In this document: in pieces, positions 8,334-18,368 of the stretch
Layout of the letters: every line of letters starts with the position of its first letter
How positions within the stretch are numbered: position 1 is the stretch's first letter
Assembly: GCA_029204045.2 (NCBI GenBank)
Contig: CM055071.1
Span: forward strand, 20,000,284 to 20,064,283
Length of the DNA stretch: 64,000 nucleotides
Source of the DNA: Tillandsia leiboldiana
Taxonomy: Eukaryota > Streptophyta > Magnoliopsida > Poales > Bromeliaceae
Reading direction: 5' to 3'
Position numbers and translations under genes: made by a program
The notes under the pieces: generated by a model
What the model saw: only the letters and a program-made list of their open reading frames with translations
Databases searched by the model: none
Told to the model about the DNA's origin: nothing

Positions 8334-9688
8334 TGTTACGGAATTTGAGTTGGCGTAGTTTCGTGAAAGTCTCAAGTCTTGAAGATTGAAGGTGAAGAAA
8401 GTTGGATCATTTAACTCAATCTCAAGAAAGAAGAATTCAAAAGGATCAGGTATGTTTAACTAAAGATTTTGTGTGATCCGAATACTTCTTGTAGTGTAGA
8501 AACACTTGGAAGAATCTTTCATTGCATAAAAATCAAAAACTGGACTTGGGACATGTTCAGGATCCGGATCAGGTTGTTCGATCCGGATCCCGAAGGTGGT
8601 TCGTTCATACACCAGTTCAATCCGGATCGTAGCCTCTCTTGATCCGGATCCCGAACACTGAGTTTACCATCTTCCTTGAACGATCCGGATCAGGCTTCGC
8701 AATCCGGATCCCGAACGTTGATGTTTGGTGAACTGTATGAACGATCCGGATCAAGCACTTCGATCCGGATCCCGAACCTTCGTTTTTCTGGAATTGCTGA
8801 CTCGTTACGACGATCCGGATCACAGCTAATCCGATCCGGATCGCCGTCCGTAAAATTTCCAGAAATGTTAGGTTTTTGATTCTTATCTCCTTCCTAGGGT
8901 TTCTAACCTATAAATAGACCCTATGACTCTTTTCTAGGGTTAATCCAAAATAGCCGAAAATAAAAATAGCCGTCATTTTCATATATACGGCTCTAGATCC
9001 ACATATAGAGAAGAAAGGAAATCATTAGAGAATACTCTATGTTTCTTCATCTATATTGATTAGTTTGATTCTAGGTTTTCATACTCACATCTTGAGTTGA
9101 ATCAAACTAATGAATACTTAGATGGTATTTCCGATCTATCTTTGATCTAAGTATTCGGCGGATCATCACCACCCAAAAACAACGATTTACCCCAAAAATC
9201 GGCGCGTGGATTCGCGTGTCCTTGTGGATTCAAGGTTCAACCGCTCTCGTGGATTCGGAGCGAGGCACGTTCTGGATTCGAAGGGGTGCTATTGGGTGAA
9301 GACCGTGGATTAGGTCGGACGTCGTGGATTTCGACGTTGGACGCCCGTGGATTCGGCCGTTGGGCGCAGATCGTGGATTCGAGAAGCGTCGCGGAGCGAG
9401 CGGAGAAGAGCCTCTAGGAGCGTATGGAAAAGGTTGAGTCGTAATTGTGTACGGTAAATCACCTTGTACGTGTTTTAATTCTAGTGGATTTCTGCGTGTT
9501 ATCGGTCCCGTGGTTTTTTACCTCCGGTGATGGAGTTTCTCTCCACGTAAAAATCTGCGTATTATTTTGTATTTCCGCATTGGGTTTTTGATCGAAACGA
9601 TTTTTGAGTGTTTATACGTTTTACACCTATTCACCCCCCCTCTAGGTGTTTTTTCCCCTATTTAGATCCTTATTCATATAACCCAACA
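8334..9688 (+). repeat. Copia-1 5' LTR (1355 bp)
   Basis: Contains the GATCCGGATC array (8561-8842), a TATA box CTATAAATAG at 8908-8917 and, in the transcribed part, a run of CGTGGATTCG motifs (about 9206-9385). It differs from the 3' LTR mostly by short indels. Confidence 0.93.
8561..8842 (+). promoter_or_regulatory. Paired GATCCGGATC palindromes in the Copia-1 U3
   Basis: Ten copies of the 10-bp palindrome (some with one change) arranged as five pairs: 8561/8580, 8619/8641, 8682/8701, 8743/8762 and 8812/8833. Spacing inside a pair is 19-22 bp and between pairs about 58-69 bp. The second site of most pairs is followed by CCGAA(C). Repeated palindromes in U3 are a known Sirevirus feature; here they would be a binding platform upstream of the TATA at 8908. 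Confidence 0.85.
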
Positions 9689-9690
9689 AG

Positions 9691-9708
9691 TGGTATCAGA
9701 GCGGGAAT
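9691..9708 (+). other. Copia-1 primer-binding site (tRNA-iMet)
   Basis: TGGTATCAGAGCGGGAAT, two bases inside the LTR end. Confidence 0.92.
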
Positions 9709-9721
9709 AGGGTTGTAAACA

Positions 9722-11690
9722 ATGGTTGAAGGTGGAAACATCAACCGACCCCCCCCGTCTTCGATGGAACAAATTATGCGTACTGGAAAGTACGGATGAA
9801 AGCCTTTTAATTTCCATCGACGAACGGGTGTGGCAATCAATTGAATTAGGATGGTCTAATCCAACTGAATTTATTGGTGATGTTCGCACCTTAAAACCTA
9901 GGTCGAAATGGACCAAGGAAGAGTTAGATTCATCTTCTTACAATGGCAAGGGAATTAATGCTATCTTTAATGCCTTATCTCAAACTGAATTCTCTCGCAT
10001 CTCGGCATGTGAGACTGCGAAAGAAATCTGGGATGTTCTTCAGGTTATACATGAGGGAACTACCTCGTGAAGATTCAGAAACTGCAAATGCTTACGAGCA
10101 AGTTTGACTCTATCTTAATGGCAGAAAACGAATCTTTCACGGACTACTATACACGATTGCAAGACATCGTAAACTCATGTGCTAATCTGGGAGAGAAGAT
10201 TCCAGAATTTAAGATTGTAAGAAAGATCTTAAGAACTCTTCCTGAACGATTTCGCCCAAAGGTTACTGCCATTGAAACTATTAAACACCCGGACGAAATA
10301 CGTGTAGAAGAATAGTTGGTTCATTACAAACTTATGAAAGTGACATTACTACTAACAATTCTTCTGGAAAGGCATCCACTTCTAAGTCTTCAGGTTATGC
10401 GTTGAAAACAACTAAGGAAGAAGACGCGGATACATCCTCCTCAGACGATGACGAGAACCTTTCTATGGAGGAATTTGAGAAGCAGCTCGCTCTCTTGACA
10501 AGGAAGTTTCGCCGCAACTTTCGGAGGGGTAATTCAAGCAAATCTCCATCCTTCGGAAAGTCGAACAAAGGCAAGGGTACTTCAAGTTACAAGTCAAGAA
10601 AGCAAGAGAACTTCTCAAAGGATAAGAAAAGTTCAGAAGGACAACTACAATGCTTCAAATGTCGAGGCTACGACCACATTGCAACGGAGTGTCCTAACAA
10701 GTATCCGGCAAAGAAGAATGGCGAATGCAAGTCGTCACTTGGGCATGACAACTCAACGTCAATGAGTCGTCTTCGAGTGATGAAGAAAAGAGCTCCACCG
10801 CATTCCACGCGTCCGTATCTTCACCCTTCATGTGCTTTATTGGCAAGTACTCCGAGTCGTTGTCCCAACTCCACTGTTGAAAAGAATGCAACGGACAACG
10901 AATTGGATGATTCGGAAGGTGAAGATTTTGCTCTAGCCTACTACAGACTTTTGAGGGACTCAAAGAAAGTGGCTAAGCAAAACAAGAGTTTGAGAGGGAG
11001 AGTGCATGATCTCGAAGAAGAAGCAAAAAGAGCGATTTCTCTCTCAAACGCTCTTGAAGTGGAAAGGGGAAAACCTGATAAAGGCAAATGTTTCCCTTCA
11101 AGAGTCCAACGAGCAACTTGAGAAGGAACATACAAATCTGGTGGATAACGCGAATCACTTCTCAAAGCTCTACACGAGGCTCGACAGGATAACCTGGAAA
11201 TGACAAAGACCATTTTCCAACTCAAGAATGACTTACAGCGATTCTCTTCAGGAAGGAGTAAGTTGGATAGACTTCTTGGTCTTGGTCAATCAAATCGGTT
11301 CGGCCTCGGATACACTCAAACTGGAAACAGTCCAAGTTCGAGTGAGACAGTTTTTGTGCCTCAGTCGGTATCTCCTCCTCCGACACCGGAATTCAAGACA
11401 AACAACGACAACAAACCTACTTCATCCTCTTTGGGATCGTCAAGATCTAAGGTATGTTTTCGTTGTGGTGTTTCAGGGCACATAAGAAGATATTGCAAGA
11501 CGGGAGTCGAACGCTCATCTCAAGGACCTCTTGCAACAACTACCAAAAAGGCTCCTCCCCGAAAATCAAAGCAAAACTTTTCAAATGAAAAGAGACTTGG
11601 TAGTTCATCGCGCAAGACGATTTCATCAAGGAACAACAATCGCTATAACAAGACGCCTTCACCTAGGCATATAACTTCACGACCATTACT
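9722..11690 (+). pseudogene. gag: Copia-1 gag, frameshifted
   Basis: Gag builds the cytoplasmic virus-like particle and binds RNA. The start ATG is at 9722, 14 bases after the PBS. The frame is lost within the first 35 bases at a run of eight C (9749-9756). Further frame changes lie near 10065, at the TAG at 10313-10315, and around 11000-11200. Recognisable parts are a UBN2/retrotran-gag type core (about 9800-10310), an acidic then K/R/S-rich linker (10400-10640), a first zinc knuckle 'CFKC...H...C' (about 10652) and a second 'CFRCG...H...C' (about 11456). It runs into protease without a separate start. Not functional as it stands. Confidence 0.88.
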
Positions 11691-11699
11691 GACGCACTC

Positions 11700-14600
11700 C
11701 AAAAGGGTTTGGGTGCGCAAAGGTGAAATTTTCCCTTGTCTTGTTTCCAATGTTTCCTTGCATGCATATGATAGTTCGTCTTGGTATCTGGATAGCGGGT
11801 GTTCCCGTCACATGACCGGTGACAAAAATAGTTTTCAAAAACTTGAGAAAATCTCCGGAGGACACGTAGTTTTCGGAGACGGTCGATCTTCCAAAATTGT
11901 TGGAAAAGGGACGGTAGCTATTCCAGATGGCCCGATTTTGAAAAACGTCTTATTTGTTGATGGCCTTAAGACTAACCTCATAAGCATAAGTCAACTTTGC
12001 GACAATGGTTTTTCAGTTAACTTTTCATCTGTTGAATGCGTTTGTAACTGATAAGGACCATGTCTTCTTTTTAAAATGGGTTAGATCTGAAAACAATTGT
12101 TATGTTGTTCCTAATAAATTTTCTGAAAATTGTAACTTAGCCGCTTTGAATAATGAAACTCTTTGGCATGAAAGGCTAGGTCACTTAATTTTAAGGAACT
12201 TACTAGAATTTCAAACAAGGACGTGGTCAAGGGGGTTCCAAAGCTTTTATTTAAACAAAATGTTGTGTGTGGTGGTTGCCAAAAGGGAAAACAGTCTAGG
12301 ACTACACACAAGAACTTGAACCACGTTGGTACAAAACGGCCCTTGGAACTTTTGCACATGGACTTAATGGGGCCGACCCGTCAACCATCTTTGGGAGGTA
12401 AATGGTACATTTTTTTATTGGTTGATGATTTCTCTCGGTTTTCTTGGGTAGCATTTTTAAAAGAGAAAGCTGATACGTTTGACTCTTTTCATGAGATTTG
12501 CCATCGTATTATGATTGAAAAGAATGAAAAGATCATTCGTGTTAGAAGTGATAGAGGTGGAGAATTCATAAATTCAAAATTCATTGATTTTTGCACTTCA
12601 AATGGCATTAAACATGAATTCTCGGCACCCTATACACCTCAGCAGAATGGTGTTGTTGAGCGCAAGAACAGGGTTGTTCAAGAGATGGCGCGTGTGATGC
12701 TTCATAGCCGGAATTTACCGCTACATTTTTGGGCTGAAGCCGTGAACACCGCTGTCTATGTCATTAATAGAGTTTACTTGCGCCCAGGAACTTTAAATAC
12801 ACCATATGAGCTGTGGTTTAGTAGAAAACCCAACATCAAATATTTTCGTGTCTTCGGGAGTCGATGTTACATTTTACGTGACCGTGAAAATCTTGGAAAG
12901 TTCGACTCTCGAAGTGATGAAGGGATCTTTTTGGGTTATTCTACGAATAGCAGAGCATATCGAGTATTTAACATTGAATCTAAGACGATCGTAGAATCTA
13001 TAAATGTTAAAGTAGATGAAGCTTTTCACTTTGGATCTGGAAAATCTACCCTCGATATCTCTCTAGATGATGATTCTCCTGCTAATGCATCTTCTCATAA
13101 TAATACTTTCAATATTAATGATGCATCTAATGGTTCTTCAAGTTTATCTGATGTGCAGGAATCATCTCATGTATCTCCGAGTACTCCGTTTCAACAAACG
13201 TTACGAATCTCCAAGGATCATCCGGAATCGAATATTATTGGAGATCCACAAGAAGGATTCAGAACTCGGAGGCAGTTGGTTTGTGGATTCGCTTGCTACG
13301 TATCTTTAATCGAACCAAAGAACATAGATGAAGCTCTTCAGGATGACTACTGGATTAAAGCAATGCAGGAAGAGCTCCATCAATTTGAGCGAAACAAAGT
13401 CTGGGAATTAACGAAGCCCCCAAAGCAACACAATGTGATAGGTACCAAATGGATCTTCAAGAACAAGAAAAATGAGGATGGTACTATCATCAGGAACAAG
13501 GCACGATTAGTTGCTCAAGGCTACTCTCAAGTAGAAGGTATAGACTTTGACGAAACATTCGCCCCTGTAGCTAGACTCGAGTCCATTCGTATACTATTTG
13601 CTATTGCTTGTCATTTTAAAATCAAATTATTTCAAATGGACGTTAAGAGCGCATTTCTAAATGGGTTTTTAAATGAGGAAGTTTATGTGGCTCAACCGAA
13701 AGGTTTTGTAGATCATAAACAACCTAACCATGTTTTTCATTTGAAAAAGGCTCTTTACGGTCTGAAACAAGCACCGCGAGCATGGTACGAAAGGTTAACA
13801 AAGCACCTTTTGGAGAAGGGCTATACTCGAGGGGGAGCTGATAGGACACTCTTTGTGAAGCATTATCAAAGCAATTTCATTGTAGCACAAATCTATGTCG
13901 ATGACATTGTATTTGGCGCAACAAGAGATAATGATGCTTCTAAATTCGCGGAGACCATGAAAAGCGAATTTGAGATGTCCATGATGGGCGAATTGACTTA
14001 TTTCCTTGGATTGCAAATTAAACAAAATGATGAAGGTATTCACTTGAGTCAATCCAAGTATGCAATGGAGTTGGTCAAAAAGTTTGATCTAGAAAATTGT
14101 AAAGATTTTCCGACTCCAATGGGAACTAGCCACAAGGGACTTGGAAGTGAATCACATAGTGAGAATGTAGACGAGAAACTGTATCGAAGTATGATTGGAA
14201 GTCTACTTTACCTCACGGCTAGTCGCCCGGATATATCTTTTTGGTGTTGGGATTTGCGCGAGATATCAATCAGCACCAAAGGAGGTTCACCTAAAAGCGG
14301 TGAAAAGGATCATTCGGTATATCAAAGGATCAATTAATTTCGGAATTTGGTATCCTATGGGAACAAGTTTGGATATTGTTGGATACTCAGATGCCGATTG
14401 GGCAGGATCAGTGGATGATCGGAAAAGCACGAGTGGTGCATGCTTCTATCTTGGCCATTGCCTTATTGCATGGCACAGTAAAAAGCAGAACTGCATAGCA
14501 CTCTCGACTGCCGAAGCGGAATACATTTCAGCTGGAAGTTGCTCAACTCAACTCATTTGGATGAAAAGCGTATTGAGCGATTTCCGCATTTCAGCATCTT

Positions 14601-14842
14601 CGGTAACAATTCTTTGTGACAACACAAGTGCAATTAACATTTCTAAAAACCCTGTGTTGCACTCTAGAACAAAACATATTGAACTTAGATATCATTTTCT
14701 TAGAGAGCTAGTTGAATCAAATACTCTTCAACTTTCATATATTTCAACTGAGGATCAATTAGCTGACATTCTAACAAAACCTTTGGATCAAAAACGTTTT
14801 ATTCATTTACGAAAAGCAATTGGAATGCTTTCCTTGAAATAA
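11700..14842 (+). pseudogene. pol: Copia-1 pol: PR-IN-RT-RNase H, frameshifted
   Basis: Order PR-IN-RT-RH identifies Ty1/Copia. The protease motif DSGCS starts at 11791. The integrase has an HHCC finger (about 12168-12290) and a DDE triad at 12361 (MDLMG), 12550 (SDRGGEF) and 12658 (NGVVERKN), giving DX35E. RT has YVDD at 13894-13905. RNase H has SDADWAG (about 14388) and STAEAEY (about 14505). The frame is open from 12223 to 14337. Against Copia-2, single-base changes explain three breaks: an insertion near 12045, a deletion near 12185 and an insertion near 14242. The stop is at 14840-14842. It would copy and integrate the element, but is inactive as read. Confidence 0.92.
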
Positions 14843-15783
14843 ACTTCTTTTTGAAACCTTTGCTAAGGATAGGTTTTGTATTTGTTTTTGTTTTGTTCAT
14901 TATCTATGTTTGTACATAGGACATTAATTGAGCATAGATCATAATTGACTTTAATTGCATCTTTTCGCACATTTAGAAATTTATTATGCTTTTGCCATCA
15001 TAATATTTCACTGTTGCAATGATCATTTATGTTAATTAAATCATCTTCTAAGTGATCAAAGTCAATTTCTCTCTCTCTATGATCTCTTGGTATAGTCATT
15101 ATCTTATTTGACTGCTTAGTCGAGTATGAAATCGAGATCAATATTTGGTTGAATACTTTATATCTTAAATAATTGATAGCCAATTGAGGGGGAGTCATAG
15201 AAAAAGTAAAATGCTCAAAAGATGTGGAAAGAGTTACATCCCAATGAGGAGTGTGAAAACTGCCACCACATGGAGGAAAGAGCTACCACCTCGGTCGTCC
15301 GAGTATTGTGTGCAGCTACCACATGTATACCAAGCACGGTTGTTCAAATTTTTGATTAAGTAAAATGCATGTTGAAATACTTGACTCCGTCAAATTTCAA
15401 GGTTGGTATAAGGTGGGTTTTTAAAGAAAGATGCTCAAAGAGCCACTCTCTTCAACAGATTATCTAGATACATTATCTATTATATTTGGGATTTCAAACA
15501 TCTATTGATCTTTGTATTTCATTTTCTTTACTGAATTGATGATTTGATAAAGGCATTACTCATAAGATCAAGTTAGATGTAATTGAAGGTGTTCAACTTT
15601 AAGGGATTTAATTTTTGTAAATTTTCGTTTCATTTTTGGATATTATTGATAGATTTGGCATAATCTAATTCTTGTTGTATGAAACGATGATTTTTGTTTA
15701 AAGTTGATACACATTTGTGCTTACAATCTTTTTCTGATTTTTCTTGAATTTCTCTGAAATTTTCTAAAGAAAAAGTTGGAGCC
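14843..15783 (+). other. Copia-1 spacer after pol, with a polypurine-tract copy
   Basis: AT-rich, no coding signal. TTGAGGGGGAG at 15184-15194 resembles the polypurine tract next to the 3' LTR (AAAGGGGGAGA at 31280-31290) and a third copy at 18103-18115, as expected of the multiple polypurine tracts of Sireviruses. Confidence 0.65.
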
Positions 15784-15950
15784 GATCCGGATCGGGCTAG
15801 ATGATCCGGATCCCGAACGCAGGAATTACTCTGCGGGCTGACGATCCGGATTGTATCTGCCGATCCGGATTCCGAACGCAGTTTCTCACTGCGGGTAGCC
15901 GATCCGGATCGCAGTTATGAACTGATCCGGATCGCGGCTAGGTTTTATAA
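15784..15950 (+). promoter_or_regulatory. Internal copy of the paired-palindrome array plus TATA, upstream of the third ORF
   Basis: Three pairs of GATCCGGATC or GATCCGGATT at 15784/15803, 15843/15862 and 15901/15924, spaced 19-23 bp within and 58-59 bp between pairs, just as in the LTR U3, including CCGAACGCAG after second sites. TTTTATAA follows at 15943-15950. This looks like a second, U3-like promoter for the env-like ORF. Promoter function is inferred from architecture. Confidence 0.7.
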
Positions 15951-16068
15951 AGAACAAAAGGGTTTTTGATTTCTTTTACTCCAATCTTTTGTTCCAAAGT
16001 TTCCAGAGCCTCTCTCTCTAGATTTCATCCTTCCCGGAAGCTTTCAAACTCAAGTTCTTCAACTCCAA

Positions 16069-16517
16069 GTAAGTTTTATTGATCAAAATCTCGGTTTTTC
16101 ATCGTTTTTCTCTCCTCTTCCTCGAACGTCATGAATTTCTTGGATCAACTTTGTTTGTGGATGGTTTTTGATCAAATTTCTTTTGAAATAAGAACTCTGG
16201 GTAGATTAGTTTTGATTATATGCTAGGTATTCTCCTGATTAACGGATTTTTAGGCTTCGATTTCTAAAATTTTGGTTTTAGGGCATATAATAAGGATTTT
16301 CGAAAATCATGCAATTGATCCATTTTTAAAAGTCCTTTTGCAAAACTAATTTGATTCTTAGTCTCTCTACATGATTATGATTGTTTGGGTACAATTTTTC
16401 AATCTTTGAAAATTAACAATTTTCTCATGTGTTCTTGAGTCGTTCCACACAGGATTCCTTTTTTTCAAGAAACCATTAGCAATGGTGATCACTTGGATTG
16501 TTTTCCTACTTGCGGCT
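16069..16517 (+). other. Possible intron in the leader of the third ORF (acceptor damaged)
   Basis: GTAAGT at 16069-16074 follows CCAA and is a strong donor. Just before the in-frame ATG at 16518 lies TTGTTTTCCTACTTGCGG, which would be a good acceptor if the last GG had been AG. If so, the first 12 residues (MVITWIVFLLAA) counted from the ATG at 16482 are intronic and the protein began MVHTRDTVKPKR. Without the intron those residues could be read as a short hydrophobic N-terminus. Confidence 0.4.
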
Positions 16518-17954
16518 ATGGTACATACGAGAGACACCGTCAAGCCCAAGAGGGCTAAGAAGGCTAAGAAAGCGAAGAAAGCTAAAGATGATTCCGATAC
16601 AGAATCTGAAACGGAATCAATTAATTGGGATGAACTGCAAGTTGAAGCAACGACTGTTCCGACTGCTTCAAAGGGAAAGGCACCTGCAGAGACATCAAAG
16701 GCTCCGCCCACTGCTGCTGAGAAAGGCAAAGCTCCAATGGAAGAAACTTCTGGGAAGACAAGAAGAAAAAGTATTGCTCGCAAAAGAGGGAGTGCACAAG
16801 GAATCTCCATTGAGCAACCAGCTGATAGGCAAGCACCTCCTCAAGACTTTGTCAGCTCGGCTAGAATAAAGGATTTTGAAAACAGAGAATGCATTGGAGA
16901 AAGGCATGTTGATGTAAAAGCCTTAAAGCAGCGTTCTCAGACGTTTGGGACTTTGTTTGACCAGATAGGTTTTGCTTCCATTTGAGATTTCCCGGAGACC
17001 ACTGGGTATTGTCTTCACTCAGTGAGGATGTTTTATCAGAATGCCTGCTATCTAGTTGATCAGGAAAGCGGGCGTCGGGATTTTCAAACATTAGTCAAGA
17101 ATGTCAGAATCAAAGTAACGCCTCAGCTAATTGGTGAAGTACTAGGGATGGACGCCCGAGCCGATGGCACTCATTACCTGAAGAATCAAGCCTTCAACAC
17201 CTACTCCTGGAGAGTGGTAGTTGATGGAATCTGTGTTCCAAATACTCGGTCGACAGGAAACTCCGTTTTCTCGAAAGAACTACGACCAGAGTACCGCATC
17301 TTAAACCTTATTGTTTGTTACAATGTTATTCCAAACATGAACACAAAGGTTCTTCGGTGGGAAAGAATGATATTCCTTTATCTACTTGGAAACCCCGCAG
17401 CAGCAATGGGAGCTAACTTAAACATTCCCTACGTCATCTGGTCAAGGATGGCACGATATGTGGAGCAAGCTCATCCGTCAGAGAGACTACCTTATCCAAT
17501 GATCATCATGCGCATTCTTCGCAAATTTAAAGCTGACACAAATGCGAGTTCCTATCTGCACAGTCTAGGAACGATCAATGACACAACAATTGTAAAGTCT
17601 CTTTCGACGAAGCCAGATGAACCTTTCATACCTCTTCACCGGCAACGAGAACAACGACAACAAGCAACAACCTCTGCACCGGCAGCAGCTCCTCCAGTCC
17701 AACCAGCACCACCATTACAACCAGCACCTCCGGCACAACAAGCACCGCAATCAACTTCTGATGATGATGCATCTGTTACCTCAATCTATAAAGAACAGCA
17801 AAGGCTCTCCAACGAGCAAGAACGTATATCAAATGAACTAATTGAGGTAAAGGAAGAAATCAAGAAGGTAAATAAGAATCAATCATCAATGAACAAGCGA
17901 TTAAAGAAGATATTCCAAATCCTCGGCTGTATCAGTTCAGACGAGTCTGAATAA
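16482..17954 (+). pseudogene. Copia-1 third ORF (Sirevirus env-like / plant transposon protein domain)
   Basis: A single frame of 491 codons with one internal TGA (16983-16985). The true start may be the ATG at 16518. Order: lysine/alanine-rich basic stretch (KPKRAKKAKK), acidic DSDTESETES, low-complexity A/P/K linker, then a globular domain (about 16860-17600) resembling the 'putative plant transposon protein' domain found in retroelement extra ORFs, with conserved-looking 'MIFLYLLGN'. Next come a proline/glutamine-rich linker (17640-17760) and a C-terminal coiled coil (17790-17925). No clear transmembrane segment is seen apart from the doubtful N-terminus, so 'envelope' is a positional label. 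It lies downstream of its own U3-like array. Function unknown. Confidence 0.75.
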
Positions 17955-18368
17955 TCCGTATCCTTCCAATTTGTGTTTATTATGCATATGTTTAAATCCC
18001 TCTTTTGTGCAGGTTTTTAAGTTTTAATTTGAGTCCTTAGTTCTCCAACTTGAACTGTTAACCATTCTCTCCACTTCTGTAATCTTTGGCTTTGTTTGTG
18101 ACAAAAAGGGGGAGAGAGTTTAGAACAATGATTTGAACAATGATTGTGAAAATCTTGATGATGAAGATTTTGTATACATCAAGCTAAGTATCACTTCAAC
18201 TTCAACTTTGGTTTTTATCTTGTGATTGTTTGCATGTCTCGACTAACTATTCGACTAACTATTTGGGCATGTAATATGACTAACAAGTTGATGTTGGACT
18301 AACTTTTTGTGACATTTGGTTTTTAATTGCATAGAAGATATGTTGGTTTTTGACTATGATTCTCTTAC
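17955..18368 (+). other. Copia-1 3' non-coding part with second polypurine tract
   Basis: No coding signal. AAAAAGGGGGAGAGAG around 18102-18117 is a polypurine-tract copy. The stretch is cut at 18368 by G3 and continues at 31000-31291. Confidence 0.7.

Noticed and set aside
8561..8842. Regular palindromic repeats resembling a CRISPR or operator array of a bacterium
   Set aside because: They sit in a Copia LTR with matching copy in the other LTR and TSDs; the context is eukaryotic.
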